Below are positions 1-8,614 of a stretch of 64,000 bases of DNA, in pieces; within the stretch, counting starts at the first letter, position 1, and the number at the start of each line of letters is the position of its first letter. This DNA is from Provencibacterium sp. Lineage in GTDB: Bacteria; Bacillota; Clostridia; Oscillospirales; Ruminococcaceae. The translations under genes were made by a program, and so were the position numbers. The notes under the pieces are model-generated. The model did no database searches and had not been told where the DNA came from. It saw nothing but the letters and a program-made list of their open reading frames with translations. The stretch covers positions 62,001-126,000 of the forward strand of contig JAAWDS010000010.1 in NCBI GenBank assembly GCA_022793895.1, given 5' to 3'.

Positions 1-560
1 GCGCGCACATAGCTCTGCTCGACATAGATCTTCACCGGATCCAACCCCGTCGGGTAGTAGGGGCCGGAGGGGGAGAGCAGCACCATGTAAAGATAGCTGT
101 CCGACGGCTTTACGCCGAGCTTCGGCTCGGTGGCGATGATGAAAGGGCGGATGTAGAGCGAGGAATCCTTGGCGTGGGGGATCCAATCGCGATCGAGCTC
201 GACGAGCTGCTTGAGGCTCTCCAGCAGCAGCTCCTCATCGAGCGGCGGAATGCACATCCGCTCGCAGGAGGCGTTGAGCCGCTTAAAGTTTTCCTGCGGC
301 CGGAAGAGATAAACCCCGCCGTCATCCCCGCGATAGGCTTTGAGGCCCTCAAAGATCTCCTGGCCGTAGTGCAGGCACATGGCCGAGGGCTCCATCGGGA
401 TGGGGCCGTAGGGTACGATGCGGGCGGAGTGCCAGCCCTGGCCCTTATCATAATTCATGATCAGCATGTGATCGGTAAAGATGGTTCCGAAGCCCAGCTT
501 CGATTCATCCGCCGGCTTTGCCTTTGGAGCGGCGGTGCGCTCCACTTTGATTTCATACAT
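1..560 (-). CDS. ilvE: Branched-chain amino acid aminotransferase, 3' end cut by the window edge
   Basis: The first 186 residues are visible, read leftwards from an ATG at 560 and running off the window; the ORF track misses it because no stop is present. The sequence carries the N-terminal hallmarks of class IV PLP aminotransferases of the IlvE type: LHYGQEIFEGLKAYR followed by a segment containing FRPQENFKRL and RMCIPP, then YIRPFIIATEP. The family transfers the amino group between glutamate and the 2-oxo acids of Leu, Ile and Val in the cytoplasm. The catalytic lysine lies beyond the edge, so activity cannot be judged. A purine-rich AAAGGGTGA precedes the start. No T-box signature (AGGGTGGNACCGCG) is seen in the 500 bases upstream, so tRNA-sensing control common in Firmicutes ilv genes is not supported here. 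Confidence 0.93.
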   Translation of the reverse strand, partial: MYEIKVERTAAPKAKPADESKLGFGTIFTDHMLIMNYDKGQGWHSARIVPYGPIPMEPSAMCLHYGQEIFEGLKAYRGDDGGVYLFRPQENFKRLNASCERMCIPPLDEELLLESLKQLVELDRDWIPHAKDSSLYIRPFIIATEPKLGVKPSDSYLYMVLLSPSGPYYPTGLDPVKIYVEQSYVR

Positions 561-852
561 CACGCTCACCCTTTACTCTAGTATATAAAACCGCCCGCCA
601 ACCGGCCGGCAGCTTTTTGCAGGAACGAAAGCTGCCCATTGCACATTCGCTTTTTTGCATTTTATCACCTTGAAGCGAAAAATGCAACCGGCGGCCGGTA
701 TCTTGCGGCCGGCTGCGCCGTTTTCAGACGGCCGCAAAAAAGAAAAGAAACGGTGCGGGCCGCTCCTCCGGTTTGTAGAAAAAGGACGCGCTGAAAAAAT
801 TTCATTTTGCAGCGCGTCCTTTCGCGCACTGGGAAAATTTTGCCACAGCATC
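561..852. other. Gene-free stretch between ilvE and the riboswitch promoter
   Basis: No supported gene. It holds several inverted repeats: a short TTGCATTTT/AAAATGCAA pair near 655-690, GC-rich GCCGGC-type repeats near 690-730, and a strong 13-bp hairpin (next entry). The ORFs listed here by the track have poor composition and no RBS. Confidence 0.6.
781..822. terminator. Strong 13-bp inverted repeat, terminator-like
   Basis: AAAGGACGCGCTG at 781-793 is perfectly complementary to CAGCGCGTCCTTT at 810-822 with a 16-nt AT-rich loop. It lies upstream of the riboswitch promoter and downstream of no visible + strand gene; the A/T-flanked arms could terminate in either direction. Function is inferred only from structure. 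Confidence 0.4.
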
Positions 853-881
853 TTGACTTCCAGATGGGAATATGGTCTAAT
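853..881 (+). promoter_or_regulatory. Sigma-A promoter of the riboswitch-controlled antiporter
   Basis: TTGACT (853-858), 17-nt spacer, TCTAAT (876-881). The predicted transcript start near 888 lies about 13 nt before the first paired base of the aptamer. Confidence 0.75.
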
Positions 882-900
882 AAGGGAAACAAAATAAACC

Positions 901-1075
901 CGTGAGGGAGTAGCAGGCGTCTTTGGCGCAGCAAGTCAACATCCTGGCCGTTTCGGTCTGGCTTGCTTTCATTTGCGAGACTCATGTATGGCTTTGGCAG
1001 TACATGGGGCAGGCTCTCCCCCGTTTGGAGGACCCATGTATGGCTTATCCGGCTATACTTGGGTCTTTTGTTATT
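901..1075 (+). ncRNA. yybP-ykoY (manganese) riboswitch with transcriptional expression platform
   Basis: The aptamer shows the two family loops: GGGAGTAGC (905-913) and TTGCGAGAC (973-981), closed by a P1 helix CGTGA (901-905) / TCATG (982-986). A terminator follows: GACCCATGTATGGC (1031-1044) against GCTATACTTGGGTC (1052-1065), one mismatch and one G-T, then TTTTGTTATT. TACATGGG (1001-1008) can pair perfectly with CCCATGTA (1033-1040) and break the terminator, or pair with CATGTA (983-988), which overlaps P1. Metal-stabilised P1 would therefore free the antiterminator, giving an ON switch, as known for the Mn2+-sensing class. The aptamer class is recognised from its motifs; the switching model is my reading of the pairing options. 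Confidence 0.88.
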
Positions 1076-1097
1076 CTAAAAACGGGAGGAAACGGAA

Positions 1098-2060
1098 ATG
1101 GAACTGGCTGTGACTGTTCTGCTGTTCGCTGCGGGCGCGGCGCTCGTCATCAAAGGAGGGGATCTCTTCGTGGATGCCGCCTCATGGATTGCCGAAAGGA
1201 GCGGGATCCCCAAGCTGATTGTCGGGGCCACCATCGTCAGCCTGGCGACGACCATGCCGGAAATGCTGGTGTCCGTCATGGCGGCCGTACAAGGAAAGGT
1301 GGATATGTCGATCGGGAACGCCGTAGGCAGCGTTACGGCGAACCTGGGGCTTATCATGGCGCTGGCGCTTATCTGCATGCCGGGAACGATCCGCCGGAGC
1401 GATTACCTGCTGAAAACCGTCCTGATGCTCGCCGCCGCTGCGCTCATAGCGGCCTGCGGGGTGGCAGGGGCGGTCCCCCTGCCGGTTTCGCTGATGCTGA
1501 TCGCCGTCTTCGCCGTGTTTCTGTGGGAAAATATCCGCGGGGCGCGAAAGTCGGCGGTCCTCCGGCAGCAGGAGCCGGGCAGCAGAAGCCCTCTTTCGCG
1601 GAAAACCGCACTTCTCTATGGGCTGAAATTTGCCGCGGGCGCGGCGGGAATTATCGTTGGCGCGCAGCTTTTGGTGGATAACGGCAGCGAATTGGCGCGC
1701 TTGGCAGGGATCCCGGAGCGGGTCATTGGGATAACGCTGGTAGCGGTCGGAACTTCTCTGCCGGAATTGATTACGACGGTGACGGCCATCGTTAAAAAAC
1801 AGTCCGCCCTGTCGGTGGGAAATATCCTGGGGGCCAACATCATGGATTTGGCCCTCATCATGCCCCTGTCGTCGCTGCTTTCAGGACAAGCGCTGCCTAT
1901 TTCACCCGCCTTTGCCTTTGTGGATCTGCCTGTCTGTCTGCTCATTGGGCTGCTTGCCATGGTTCCCGCTCTCATCCGTTCGCGGTTCAGCCGCTGGCAG
2001 GGCATCCTTCTTCTGGCGGTTTACGGGAGCTACGTGTTGTTTACCTGCATAGCGGTTTAG
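1098..2060 (+). CDS. CaCA-family calcium/cation:sodium antiporter (YrbG type)
   Basis: A 320-aa integral membrane protein with the internal duplication typical of the Ca2+:cation antiporter superfamily. Alpha-repeat 1 (about residues 20-90) contains VGATIVSLATTMPE and GNAVGSVTANLGL; alpha-repeat 2 (about 185-270) contains VGTSLPELITTVTA and VGNILGANIMDLAL. The acidic residues of the two PE motifs are the expected cation ligands. Repeat 1 reads ATTMPE where GTSLPE is usual, a mild deviation. About ten hydrophobic segments surround a hydrophilic central loop (residues 155-170). The start is fixed by GGGAGGAAACGGAA just upstream. It lies directly behind the manganese riboswitch, so the transported ion may be Mn2+ (efflux) rather than, or as well as, Ca2+; that is inference from regulation. 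Confidence 0.9.
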   Translation: MELAVTVLLFAAGAALVIKGGDLFVDAASWIAERSGIPKLIVGATIVSLATTMPEMLVSVMAAVQGKVDMSIGNAVGSVTANLGLIMALALICMPGTIRRSDYLLKTVLMLAAAALIAACGVAGAVPLPVSLMLIAVFAVFLWENIRGARKSAVLRQQEPGSRSPLSRKTALLYGLKFAAGAAGIIVGAQLLVDNGSELARLAGIPERVIGITLVAVGTSLPELITTVTAIVKKQSALSVGNILGANIMDLALIMPLSSLLSGQALPISPAFAFVDLPVCLLIGLLAMVPALIRSRFSRWQGILLLAVYGSYVLFTCIAV

Positions 2061-2381
2061 CCGGACTTCCGCGCTTTATTATGTCCCGGAAACGGCGGGG
2101 TCCCTGAAAACGCTGCGGGAAGCCTTCCCGGAGAGGCCGCTTCCTGCGTGGGATCCGTCCGCTTGTTGTCATTTTTCGCATAAAACGACAGGCTGCATCA
2201 AGAAGCGCCGAAATTCACAAATTCTTTCTGGTTCTTTCCGGCCGGATATGGTACGATAAAGACGGCTTTTATAGCCGCGTCCGGTTCCCGTCCCCTCACA
2301 GGGCGAGCGCATGCCGGGCGGGGAAGGGCCCGCTTTCAGGCGGCTGCCTTATCCGTTTATCTACCGATTGGGAGGGTATAC
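2061..2381 (+). other. Gene-free stretch upstream of the amidase
   Basis: Holds an imperfect hairpin GCGGGAAGC/GCTTCCTGC (about 2115-2147) without a T-run, possibly ending the antiporter transcript. A TACGAT at 2251-2256 could be a -10 box for the amidase, but no good -35 box is present. No gene is seen. Confidence 0.45.
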
Positions 2382-4169
2382 ATGCACAAGCAAACGTCCA
2401 AAGGATGGAGAAGAAAGACGGCGGCCCTTCTTGCGGCGGCAGGGCTTTTTGCCTGCGTGCCGGTACCGGCTGCGGCCTATGATGATTTTGAAACCGTCAC
2501 CGCACAGGTGGATCTGCCTCTTTTGCAGGAGCTGGCCGTCACCCGGCCGGAGGGGAAGGCTTCCACCAGCGCGGCCAACTATTACTTGACCGGTTCCTCC
2601 AATCCGGAAGAGGAGCTGACGCTGAACGGCGAACCGGTATCCGGCCGCGGCGCGCTGGGCAGTTGGGGCGCATGGGTCGCTCTCTCTCCGGGGGAGAACA
2701 CCTTTACGCTGCGCAACGGCGCGGCGGAGGAAACCGTTTCGATTCTAAAGAGCGCAGGAGCCGGAGAGGTGGAAACCACCACCGTCCTCACCTCGCAGAC
2801 GCCGCTCTATGATGTGGCGGCCCTGGCGGGGGAGAAGGCGGTTTTCCGCTGCGTGGCCCCCGCCGGCGCGCAGGTGTCCGTTCAGGTGGATGGAGAAACC
2901 GTCCCGCTGCGTCAGAAGGTTGCGGCGGCGGTGGAGGGCGTGCCCGCGGTCTTTACCGGGGAGTGGACCGTTCCGGACGGCGGCGGCGTCCGCAGCCTGG
3001 GTCCTGTGGAATATACGCTGCGCTACCGGGGGGAGACGAGCGTCTATCCTTCGGAGGGCGCGCTCTATGCGGTGGGATCCGGGGAAACGCTGCTCGTTCA
3101 GATGAAGGATACCTCCTCTACCGTTTTTAGAGAAAGCTCCACCTCCAGTAACTTCATGGCGACGGCCAAGGCGGGCGCCGTCGATTATGTGCAGGCCATT
3201 GAAGGCAATATGTATCAGCTCGGCATGGGCGGCTGGGTGCTGCAACAGAATGCGCAGCCGCTGACCGAAGCGGCCGGTTATCAGAACCGGGTTTCGGACG
3301 TTTGGTTCGAATCGGATGAGAAAGCGGAGCGCTTCATTTTTAACGGGACCGGCCAGCCGGTTTTCACCGCCTATCAGGATGCGGAACGGCTGCACATCTT
3401 TTTCCCACACACCTCCGGGATCGACGCGGTGCCTACCGGCAGCAGCCGGCTGTTCGATTCGGTGCGCGTTTCCCGGCAGGAGGACGGCGTCAGCCTGGAT
3501 TTCATGCTGTCCGAAGGGCAGACGCTCTGGGGCTATGTCGTGGAGTACGACGGCGAGGGATCCACCATCCTTACTTGCAAGTTCCCTCCGCGGCGGGCGA
3601 AGGGCTCTCAGCCGCTGGCGGGCGTAACCGTCGCCATTGATCCGGGCCATGGCGGGGAGGACAGCGGCGCGCTGGGCATTACGGCTACCCGCGGGGCGAC
3701 CGAGAAGCAGATCACCCTGGCGACCGCGCTGGCGGTGGAAAAGCGGCTGCAATCGCTGGGCGCTTCGGTCGTCATGACCCGCCGGGATGATAGCGCCGTC
3801 TCCCTCAGCGAGCGCCAGCGCATTGCCGAGCAGGCGAAGGCGGATTTCTTCATTGCGCTGCACGCCAACGCCCCGGCCGCCGGTTCCAACGGCCTGAAGC
3901 CGAACGGCGTGGAGGTCTATTATTATGAGGACATCTCCGCCTCCTTTGCCGGAACCCTGCTGGAGCGGATGGTCTCCGAAACGGGGCGCAGCGCGCGCTG
4001 GGCCCGTTACTCCAATTTTAAGGTAACGCTCAATTCCTATGCGCCCTCGGTTTTGCTCGAAATGGGATTTTTGCAGAACCCTGCGGAATATGATGACATG
4101 TGCAGCCGCCGCGGCATTTTCCGCACGGCCAACGCGGTAGCGGACAGCATCTTGGCCGCGCTTGACTGA
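2382..4169 (+). CDS. Secreted N-acetylmuramoyl-L-alanine amidase (Amidase_3) with large N-terminal region
   Basis: 595 aa. A Sec signal peptide is visible (basic WRRKTAAL, hydrophobic core, cut near PAAA-Y at about residue 31). Residues 32 to about 410 are beta-rich and contain a stretch from about 225 resembling SH3-like or AMIN-type wall-binding modules, not assignable by eye. The C-terminal Amidase_3 domain (about 415-592) has all expected zinc and catalytic positions: His in AIDPGHGG, Glu in GATEKQ, His in ALHAN, and Glu in LLEMGF. The enzyme would cut the amide between MurNAc and the stem peptide outside the cell, during division or wall turnover. Start chosen at ATG 2382 after GGGAGGG. 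It stands alone, followed by the adhE promoter. Confidence 0.9.
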   Translation: MHKQTSKGWRRKTAALLAAAGLFACVPVPAAAYDDFETVTAQVDLPLLQELAVTRPEGKASTSAANYYLTGSSNPEEELTLNGEPVSGRGALGSWGAWVALSPGENTFTLRNGAAEETVSILKSAGAGEVETTTVLTSQTPLYDVAALAGEKAVFRCVAPAGAQVSVQVDGETVPLRQKVAAAVEGVPAVFTGEWTVPDGGGVRSLGPVEYTLRYRGETSVYPSEGALYAVGSGETLLVQMKDTSSTVFRESSTSSNFMATAKAGAVDYVQAIEGNMYQLGMGGWVLQQNAQPLTEAAGYQNRVSDVWFESDEKAERFIFNGTGQPVFTAYQDAERLHIFFPHTSGIDAVPTGSSRLFDSVRVSRQEDGVSLDFMLSEGQTLWGYVVEYDGEGSTILTCKFPPRRAKGSQPLAGVTVAIDPGHGGEDSGALGITATRGATEKQITLATALAVEKRLQSLGASVVMTRRDDSAVSLSERQRIAEQAKADFFIALHANAPAAGSNGLKPNGVEVYYYEDISASFAGTLLERMVSETGRSARWARYSNFKVTLNSYAPSVLLEMGFLQNPAEYDDMCSRRGIFRTANAVADSILAALD

Positions 4170-4257
4170 AAGAATGCGCCCGGACAGGCGAGCTTGCCAA
4201 TTTTGCACCGCCGGAATGGGCCGGATTGCACAAACTGCTAAAACGTATTCCGCCCTA

Positions 4258-4286
4258 TTGACACCCGATTCGGGGCGTGCTATAGT
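4258..4286 (+). promoter_or_regulatory. Consensus sigma-A promoter of adhE
   Basis: Perfect TTGACA (4258-4263), 17-nt spacer, TATAGT (4281-4286). It gives a 5' UTR of about 185 nt before the chosen adhE start, which explains why the ORF track extends the reading frame too far upstream. Confidence 0.85.
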
Positions 4287-4287
4287 A

Positions 4288-4305
4288 TTGACAAAGAATT
4301 AACAA
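4288..4305 (+). promoter_or_regulatory. Rex-like operator at the adhE transcription start
   Basis: TTGACAA-AGAA-TTAACAA fits the Rex consensus TTGTTAA-N4-TTAACAA at 12 of 14 defined positions. It begins one base after the -10 box, so a bound repressor would block initiation. Rex (NADH/NAD+ sensor) control of adhE is established in other Clostridia; binding here is inferred. Confidence 0.65.
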
Positions 4306-4476
4306 TCTTTGCGGATGAAACGTTTTCTCCTGGGGAAAGCTAAGAGAAAGGCCCATCCGCCGGATCGATACCGTCCGTGCGCTTGGAGAAGCGCAAGCCC
4401 GCTTTTTTACCCGGAGGGCCGCCGGCCCGCCGGACGGAAACCGAAATATGCAGCAGAAAGAAAGGAAGGAACCGCC

Positions 4477-7104
4477 ATGGCAGAGAAGAAGGCCCCGGAA
4501 GCCGCCAAGGTTGAAACGCAGGAGATGATCGATACCCTGGTGCGCAACGCGAACAAAGCGCTCGAAGCCTACATGCACATGACCCAAGAGCAGATGGATG
4601 AGATTGTTCATGCAATGGCGCTCGCCGGCCTGGATAATCACCAGCGGCTGGCGAAGCTCGCCGTAGACGAGACGAAGCGCGGCGTTTTTGAAGACAAGGT
4701 GATTAAGAACATTTTTGCAACCGAATATATCTGGCACTCGATTAAGTATCAAAAGACGGTCGGCATTGTGGACGAGAACGATATGGAGGGCTATGTCGAG
4801 GTAGCCGAGCCGGTGGGCGTCGTCGCGGGCGTCACCCCGGTTACCAACCCGACCTCCACCACGATGTTCAAATCGCTCATTTGCACCAAGACCCGCAACC
4901 CGGTCATCTTCGGCTTCCATCCCTCGGCGCAGAAGTGCTCGGTCGAAGCGGCCAAGGTGCTGCGGGACGCAGCCATTGCCCATGGCGCTCCGGAATACTG
5001 CATTCAGTGGATTGAGTTTCCCTCGATTGAGGCGACCAACGCGCTGATGAATCATCCCGGCGTTTCGATGATTTTGGCCACCGGCGGCTCCGGCATGGTG
5101 CGCAGCGCCTATTCCTGCGGCAAGCCTGCGCTCGGCGTCGGCCCCGGCAACGTGCCCTGCTATATCAATAAAAATGTGGATGTCGCCCGTGCCTGCAACG
5201 ACCTCATCCTCTCCAAGACCTTTGATAACGGCATGATCTGCGCCAGCGAGCAGGCCGCCATTGTCGATGAGGCCATCAGCGCTGAGTTTGAGAAGATTAT
5301 GAGCGGCTATGGCTGCTACTTCCTGCGCGGCGACGAGATCAAAAAGGTTTCGGATTATGTCATCAGCGCGGAAAAGCAGTCGGTCAACCCGGTCGTGGTC
5401 GGCCAGCCGGCTTGGTGGATTGCCGAGCAGGCGGGCGTGAAGGTCCCGGCGGGCACCAAGATTTTGTTGGCGCGGCTGGAGGGCGTCGGTCCTGCGTTCC
5501 CGCTTTCCCGCGAAAAGCTCTCCCCCGTGCTCGCCTATTTTGTGGTGAAGAATGAGGCGGAAGGCTTCCGCATAGCCCGCGAAATGCTGGAGTTCGGCGG
5601 CCTCGGCCATTCGGCGGTTATCCACTCGAACGATGCGGAGCTCTGCAACCGGTATGGCGAAGAGATGAAGGTTGGGCGCATCATTGTCAATTCCCCGTCC
5701 AGCCAGGGCGCGATCGGCGATATTTACAACACCAACACCCCCTCGCTCACCTTGGGCTGCGGATCCTTCGGCCACAACTCGACCACCTCCAACGTGTCTT
5801 CGGTGAACCTGGTCAACAAGAAGCGCATCGCCAAGAGGAGGGTCAACATGCAGTGGTTCAAAATCCCGCCGAAGATCTACTTTGAAAAAGATTCCATTCA
5901 GTACCTGGAGAAGATGCCGGACATCTCCCGCGCTTTCATCGTCACCGATCCGACGATGGTGAAGCTCGGCAATGTCGACAAGATCCTTTACTACCTGCGC
6001 AAGCGCACCGAGTACTGCCACGCCGAGATCTTCTCGGAGGTAGAGCCGGATCCCTCCAAGACCACCATCATGCGGGGCGTTGCGGCGATGAACCAGTTCC
6101 AGCCGGACGTTATCATCGCGCTCGGCGGCGGCTCGGCGATGGATGCGGCGAAGGGCATGTGGCTGTTCTATGAGCACCCCGATACCGATTTTGACGGGCT
6201 GCGCCTCAAGTTCTTAGATATCCGCAAGCGCACCTACCACTTCCCGCACCTAGGCGAAAAGTGCCAGATGGTCTGCATTCCCACCACCTCCGGCACCGGC
6301 AGCGAGGTGACCTCCTTCTCGGTCATTACCGATAAGGAAAACGGAAACATCAAATACCCGCTCGCCGACTATGAGCTCACCCCCGACGTGGCGATCATCG
6401 ATCCGCAGTTTGTCATGTCGCTGCCCAAGAGCGCGACCTGCTTCACCGGCCTGGACGTGCTGACCCACGCGATTGAAGCCTATGTTTCGATCCTCTCCTC
6501 CGATTATACCGACGGCCTGGCAATGCAGGCGATCGAGATGGTCTTTGAGTACCTGCCGCGCGCCTATCACAACGGGGCGACCGACGAGGAGGCCCGTGAG
6601 AAGATGCACAACGCCTCCTGCATTGCGGGCATGGCCTTCACCAACGCCTTCCTCGGCCTGAACCACTCGATGGCGCACAAGCTCGGCGGCGAGTACCACA
6701 TCCCGCACGGCCTGGCCAACGCGGTTCTGCTGCCCTGGGTTGTGGAGTACAACGGCGGCAAGCCCTCGAAGTTCGCCACCTGGCCGAAATACGGCAAGTT
6801 TATCGCTGACCGCAAGTACCAGAAGATTGCCAAGCACCTGGGGCTCAAGGCCGCGACCCCGGAGGAGGGCGTCCGCGCTCTGGCCGACGCTATCCGCGCT
6901 TTGATGAAGGATATCGAGTGCCCGATGAGCATTCAGGAGTGCGGGGTCGAAGAAGGGGTATTCTTCAGCGGGCTGGAGAAGCTCAGCTACCGTGCCTTTG
7001 AGGATCAGTGCACCACCGCCAACCCGCGTTATCCGCTCGTGACCGAGATCGAGGAGGTCTATACCAAGGCCTTCTATGGCAACCGGGACGCGAAAAAGAA
7101 ATAA
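4477..7104 (+). CDS. adhE: Bifunctional acetaldehyde-CoA / alcohol dehydrogenase
   Basis: 875 aa from ATG 4477, chosen over the track's 4309 because AAAGAAAGGAAGGA precedes it and homologues start here (MAEKKAPEA). The N-terminal aldehyde dehydrogenase half (about 20-450) has the nucleophile Cys255 in DNGMICASEQ and the cofactor loop GVGPGNVPCY. The C-terminal iron-dependent alcohol dehydrogenase half (about 465-865) has GGGSAMDAAKG for NAD binding and the metal-binding histidines in GLNHSMAHKLGGEYHIPHG (first His about 730). It reduces acetyl-CoA to ethanol through acetaldehyde, reoxidising two NADH, and usually forms spirosomes. Codon use is strongly biased to GGC/ACC/AAG, as in an abundant enzyme. 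Monocistronic, with its own promoter, Rex-like operator and terminator. Confidence 0.97.
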   Translation: MAEKKAPEAAKVETQEMIDTLVRNANKALEAYMHMTQEQMDEIVHAMALAGLDNHQRLAKLAVDETKRGVFEDKVIKNIFATEYIWHSIKYQKTVGIVDENDMEGYVEVAEPVGVVAGVTPVTNPTSTTMFKSLICTKTRNPVIFGFHPSAQKCSVEAAKVLRDAAIAHGAPEYCIQWIEFPSIEATNALMNHPGVSMILATGGSGMVRSAYSCGKPALGVGPGNVPCYINKNVDVARACNDLILSKTFDNGMICASEQAAIVDEAISAEFEKIMSGYGCYFLRGDEIKKVSDYVISAEKQSVNPVVVGQPAWWIAEQAGVKVPAGTKILLARLEGVGPAFPLSREKLSPVLAYFVVKNEAEGFRIAREMLEFGGLGHSAVIHSNDAELCNRYGEEMKVGRIIVNSPSSQGAIGDIYNTNTPSLTLGCGSFGHNSTTSNVSSVNLVNKKRIAKRRVNMQWFKIPPKIYFEKDSIQYLEKMPDISRAFIVTDPTMVKLGNVDKILYYLRKRTEYCHAEIFSEVEPDPSKTTIMRGVAAMNQFQPDVIIALGGGSAMDAAKGMWLFYEHPDTDFDGLRLKFLDIRKRTYHFPHLGEKCQMVCIPTTSGTGSEVTSFSVITDKENGNIKYPLADYELTPDVAIIDPQFVMSLPKSATCFTGLDVLTHAIEAYVSILSSDYTDGLAMQAIEMVFEYLPRAYHNGATDEEAREKMHNASCIAGMAFTNAFLGLNHSMAHKLGGEYHIPHGLANAVLLPWVVEYNGGKPSKFATWPKYGKFIADRKYQKIAKHLGLKAATPEEGVRALADAIRALMKDIECPMSIQECGVEEGVFFSGLEKLSYRAFEDQCTTANPRYPLVTEIEEVYTKAFYGNRDAKKK

Positions 7105-7126
7105 GCTCCTCATTTTGAAAAGGGTG

Positions 7127-7170
7127 AAACCCGGAGGCTGCGCTGAAAGCAGCCTCCGGGTTTATCGTTT
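7127..7170 (+). terminator. Rho-independent terminator of adhE
   Basis: AAACCCGGAGGCTGC (7127-7141) / GCAGCCTCCGGGTTT (7149-7163), perfect 15-bp stem, 7-nt loop, T-rich tail. Confidence 0.9.
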
Positions 7171-7235
7171 ATGGGAATGGACAACCGGTTCCGTTTTGCC
7201 GGAAAGCTGCTGTTACAAACCTTCTAAAAAGGATG

Positions 7236-7296
7236 ACAAAATAATTACAAAAAATTTAAAAACCTGCTTGCAATTTTTTCCGGTTTCAGTTATACT
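7236..7296 (+). promoter_or_regulatory. Promoter with A-rich upstream element, copy 1
   Basis: TTGCAA (7268-7273), 17-nt spacer, TATACT (7291-7296). Upstream lies ACAAAATAATTACAAAAAA, resembling an UP element. The same block recurs before the paralogue at 8615-8676, at the same distance from its -35 box, so the promoter was duplicated with the gene or is kept under selection. Confidence 0.75.
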
Positions 7297-7371
7297 AAGA
7301 TTGTAAAGCAAGCGGGGAAGGGAGAGCTCTTCGCTGCACAATACAAGCAATTGCAGAGGGGGCATTTTAGA

Positions 7372-8280
7372 ATGAAAAAGATTTTAGCAGCGGTTTTGGC
7401 AGTAGCCATGTCGTTGAGCATGGCGTCGGTAGCGTTTGCAACGAATACGGCTGTTATTAAGGAATCGGATAGCGGCGTGATCGATCCGTCGAAGGACTAC
7501 TTTACGGCGGAAGAGGGAAAATTGCTGACGAGCTATCCGAGTAAAACGGAGTTCGACGTGGAGGATTATCAGATTTACACCAAAAAATCGGATGATATGG
7601 TGTTTAAATTCAAAGTAAAGTCTGGCGAGAAGCTCCGCGCCGATGTTGTGGATGGGAAGGTTTCCGTTTCCGCTAAGCGGGAAAGCAACAATGTTTATAA
7701 AATCACGATTAAGCCGAAATACGGCGTTCGCGATTTTGAGCTCAAAAAGTGGAAAGTAGAGCTTGATGTTGGGAACAGCATCTATTTCATCAAAGGCAAG
7801 GGCGCTTATTCCGATACCCAGAACGTATCCTCCGGCGATCGTCTGACTGTCCGCGACTCCAAGATGGGAGCGGATGACGGCAGCACCGGATCCATCTTCG
7901 AGTTTGACGAGGTGCTGGATGAAGAAACCCGCATCCGCTGCCACGATTACGTAGATGTGTTATTTAAGGGCAACTATGGCACCGATAAAGAAAACATGCG
8001 TGTGGATGACGGCGAGATCGCTGAGGTTTCCAAGTTCTTTGGGGACAGCGACCTGGATTTCTACGATTTCATTGGTACGCCCAAGTTTGCCACCAAGGTA
8101 AAAGTAGTAATCGATGGCGATAAAAATGCCGTTCTTTATGAGTACGATAAAAAGACGGGCGATCTGACCCGTGTAGATGCGAACTATGAGTCTGACGGCT
8201 GGGCCTTCACCACCAAGAACCTGGGTACCTATGTCCTGGCCGAAGAAGATTATGAGGCTGGGAATGCGAAAGCAGAGTAA
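7372..8280 (+). CDS. Secreted protein of unknown family, paralogue A (no wall anchor)
   Basis: 302 aa. Start moved from the track's TTG at 7351 to ATG 7372, which follows AGAGGGGG and gives a clean signal peptide MKKILAAVLAVAMSLSMASVAFA. The mature part is acidic and lysine-rich, with beta-type patterning and no catalytic motif that I recognise. It is clearly homologous along its whole length to the next gene, sharing EETRIRCHDYVDV, FKGNYGTDKEN, YDFIGTPKFATKV and TTKNLGTYVLAEE. It ends about 60 residues earlier, right after the last shared block (EAGNAKAE), without a sorting signal, so it is probably released or held non-covalently. One cysteine in the mature chain (IRCHDY). Codon use is more AT-rich than in paralogue B, which suggests lower expression. 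Function unknown. Confidence 0.85.
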   Translation: MKKILAAVLAVAMSLSMASVAFATNTAVIKESDSGVIDPSKDYFTAEEGKLLTSYPSKTEFDVEDYQIYTKKSDDMVFKFKVKSGEKLRADVVDGKVSVSAKRESNNVYKITIKPKYGVRDFELKKWKVELDVGNSIYFIKGKGAYSDTQNVSSGDRLTVRDSKMGADDGSTGSIFEFDEVLDEETRIRCHDYVDVLFKGNYGTDKENMRVDDGEIAEVSKFFGDSDLDFYDFIGTPKFATKVKVVIDGDKNAVLYEYDKKTGDLTRVDANYESDGWAFTTKNLGTYVLAEEDYEAGNAKAE

Positions 8281-8300
8281 TTAGAATCTCAATAACAATT

Positions 8301-8340
8301 GATAGGGCCAGCCTTCTCTCCAGGGCTGGCCCTATCTCTA
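8301..8340 (+). terminator. Terminator of secreted paralogue A
   Basis: GATAGGGCCAGCC (8301-8313) / GGCTGGCCCTATC (8324-8336), loop TTCTCTCCAG, weak T-rich tail. The core CCAGCCTTCTCTCCAGGGCTGG is identical in the terminator of paralogue B. Confidence 0.75.
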
Positions 8341-8614
8341 TATCGGAGCGCTGCTTCCTTTTTACCCATGGTGCCTTCCCTTAAAGATCCGTTTCTTATA
8401 TCTCCCATCGCTTTGCGCATGACGGCAACCTCTACCTTACTTTCTTTTTTGAAAAATCGTACCCGCTTGGCCAGAACGCCGTACATAGATACCGCTGGGA
8501 CGGATACAGGAAGCAGGCATCCCTTTCGAGACAGAAAGCCGCGGTTTTCTCAGCGCTCATTTCCCTTTGAAAAGACCCGGTTAACAAACGGTGAAAGCGT
8601 TCCTGAATATGGTA

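Noticed and set aside
561-850. T-box leader for ilvE
   Set aside because: No AGGGTGGNACCGCG or specifier-loop pattern on the minus strand.
4309-4476. N-terminal extension of AdhE in the ORF track
   Set aside because: It lies in the untranslated leader directly after the promoter, is rich in Arg/Pro, and the true start at 4477 has a clear RBS.
8289-8486. 65-aa minus-strand ORF between the secreted paralogues
   Set aside because: No RBS, crosses the terminator of paralogue A, no recognisable features.
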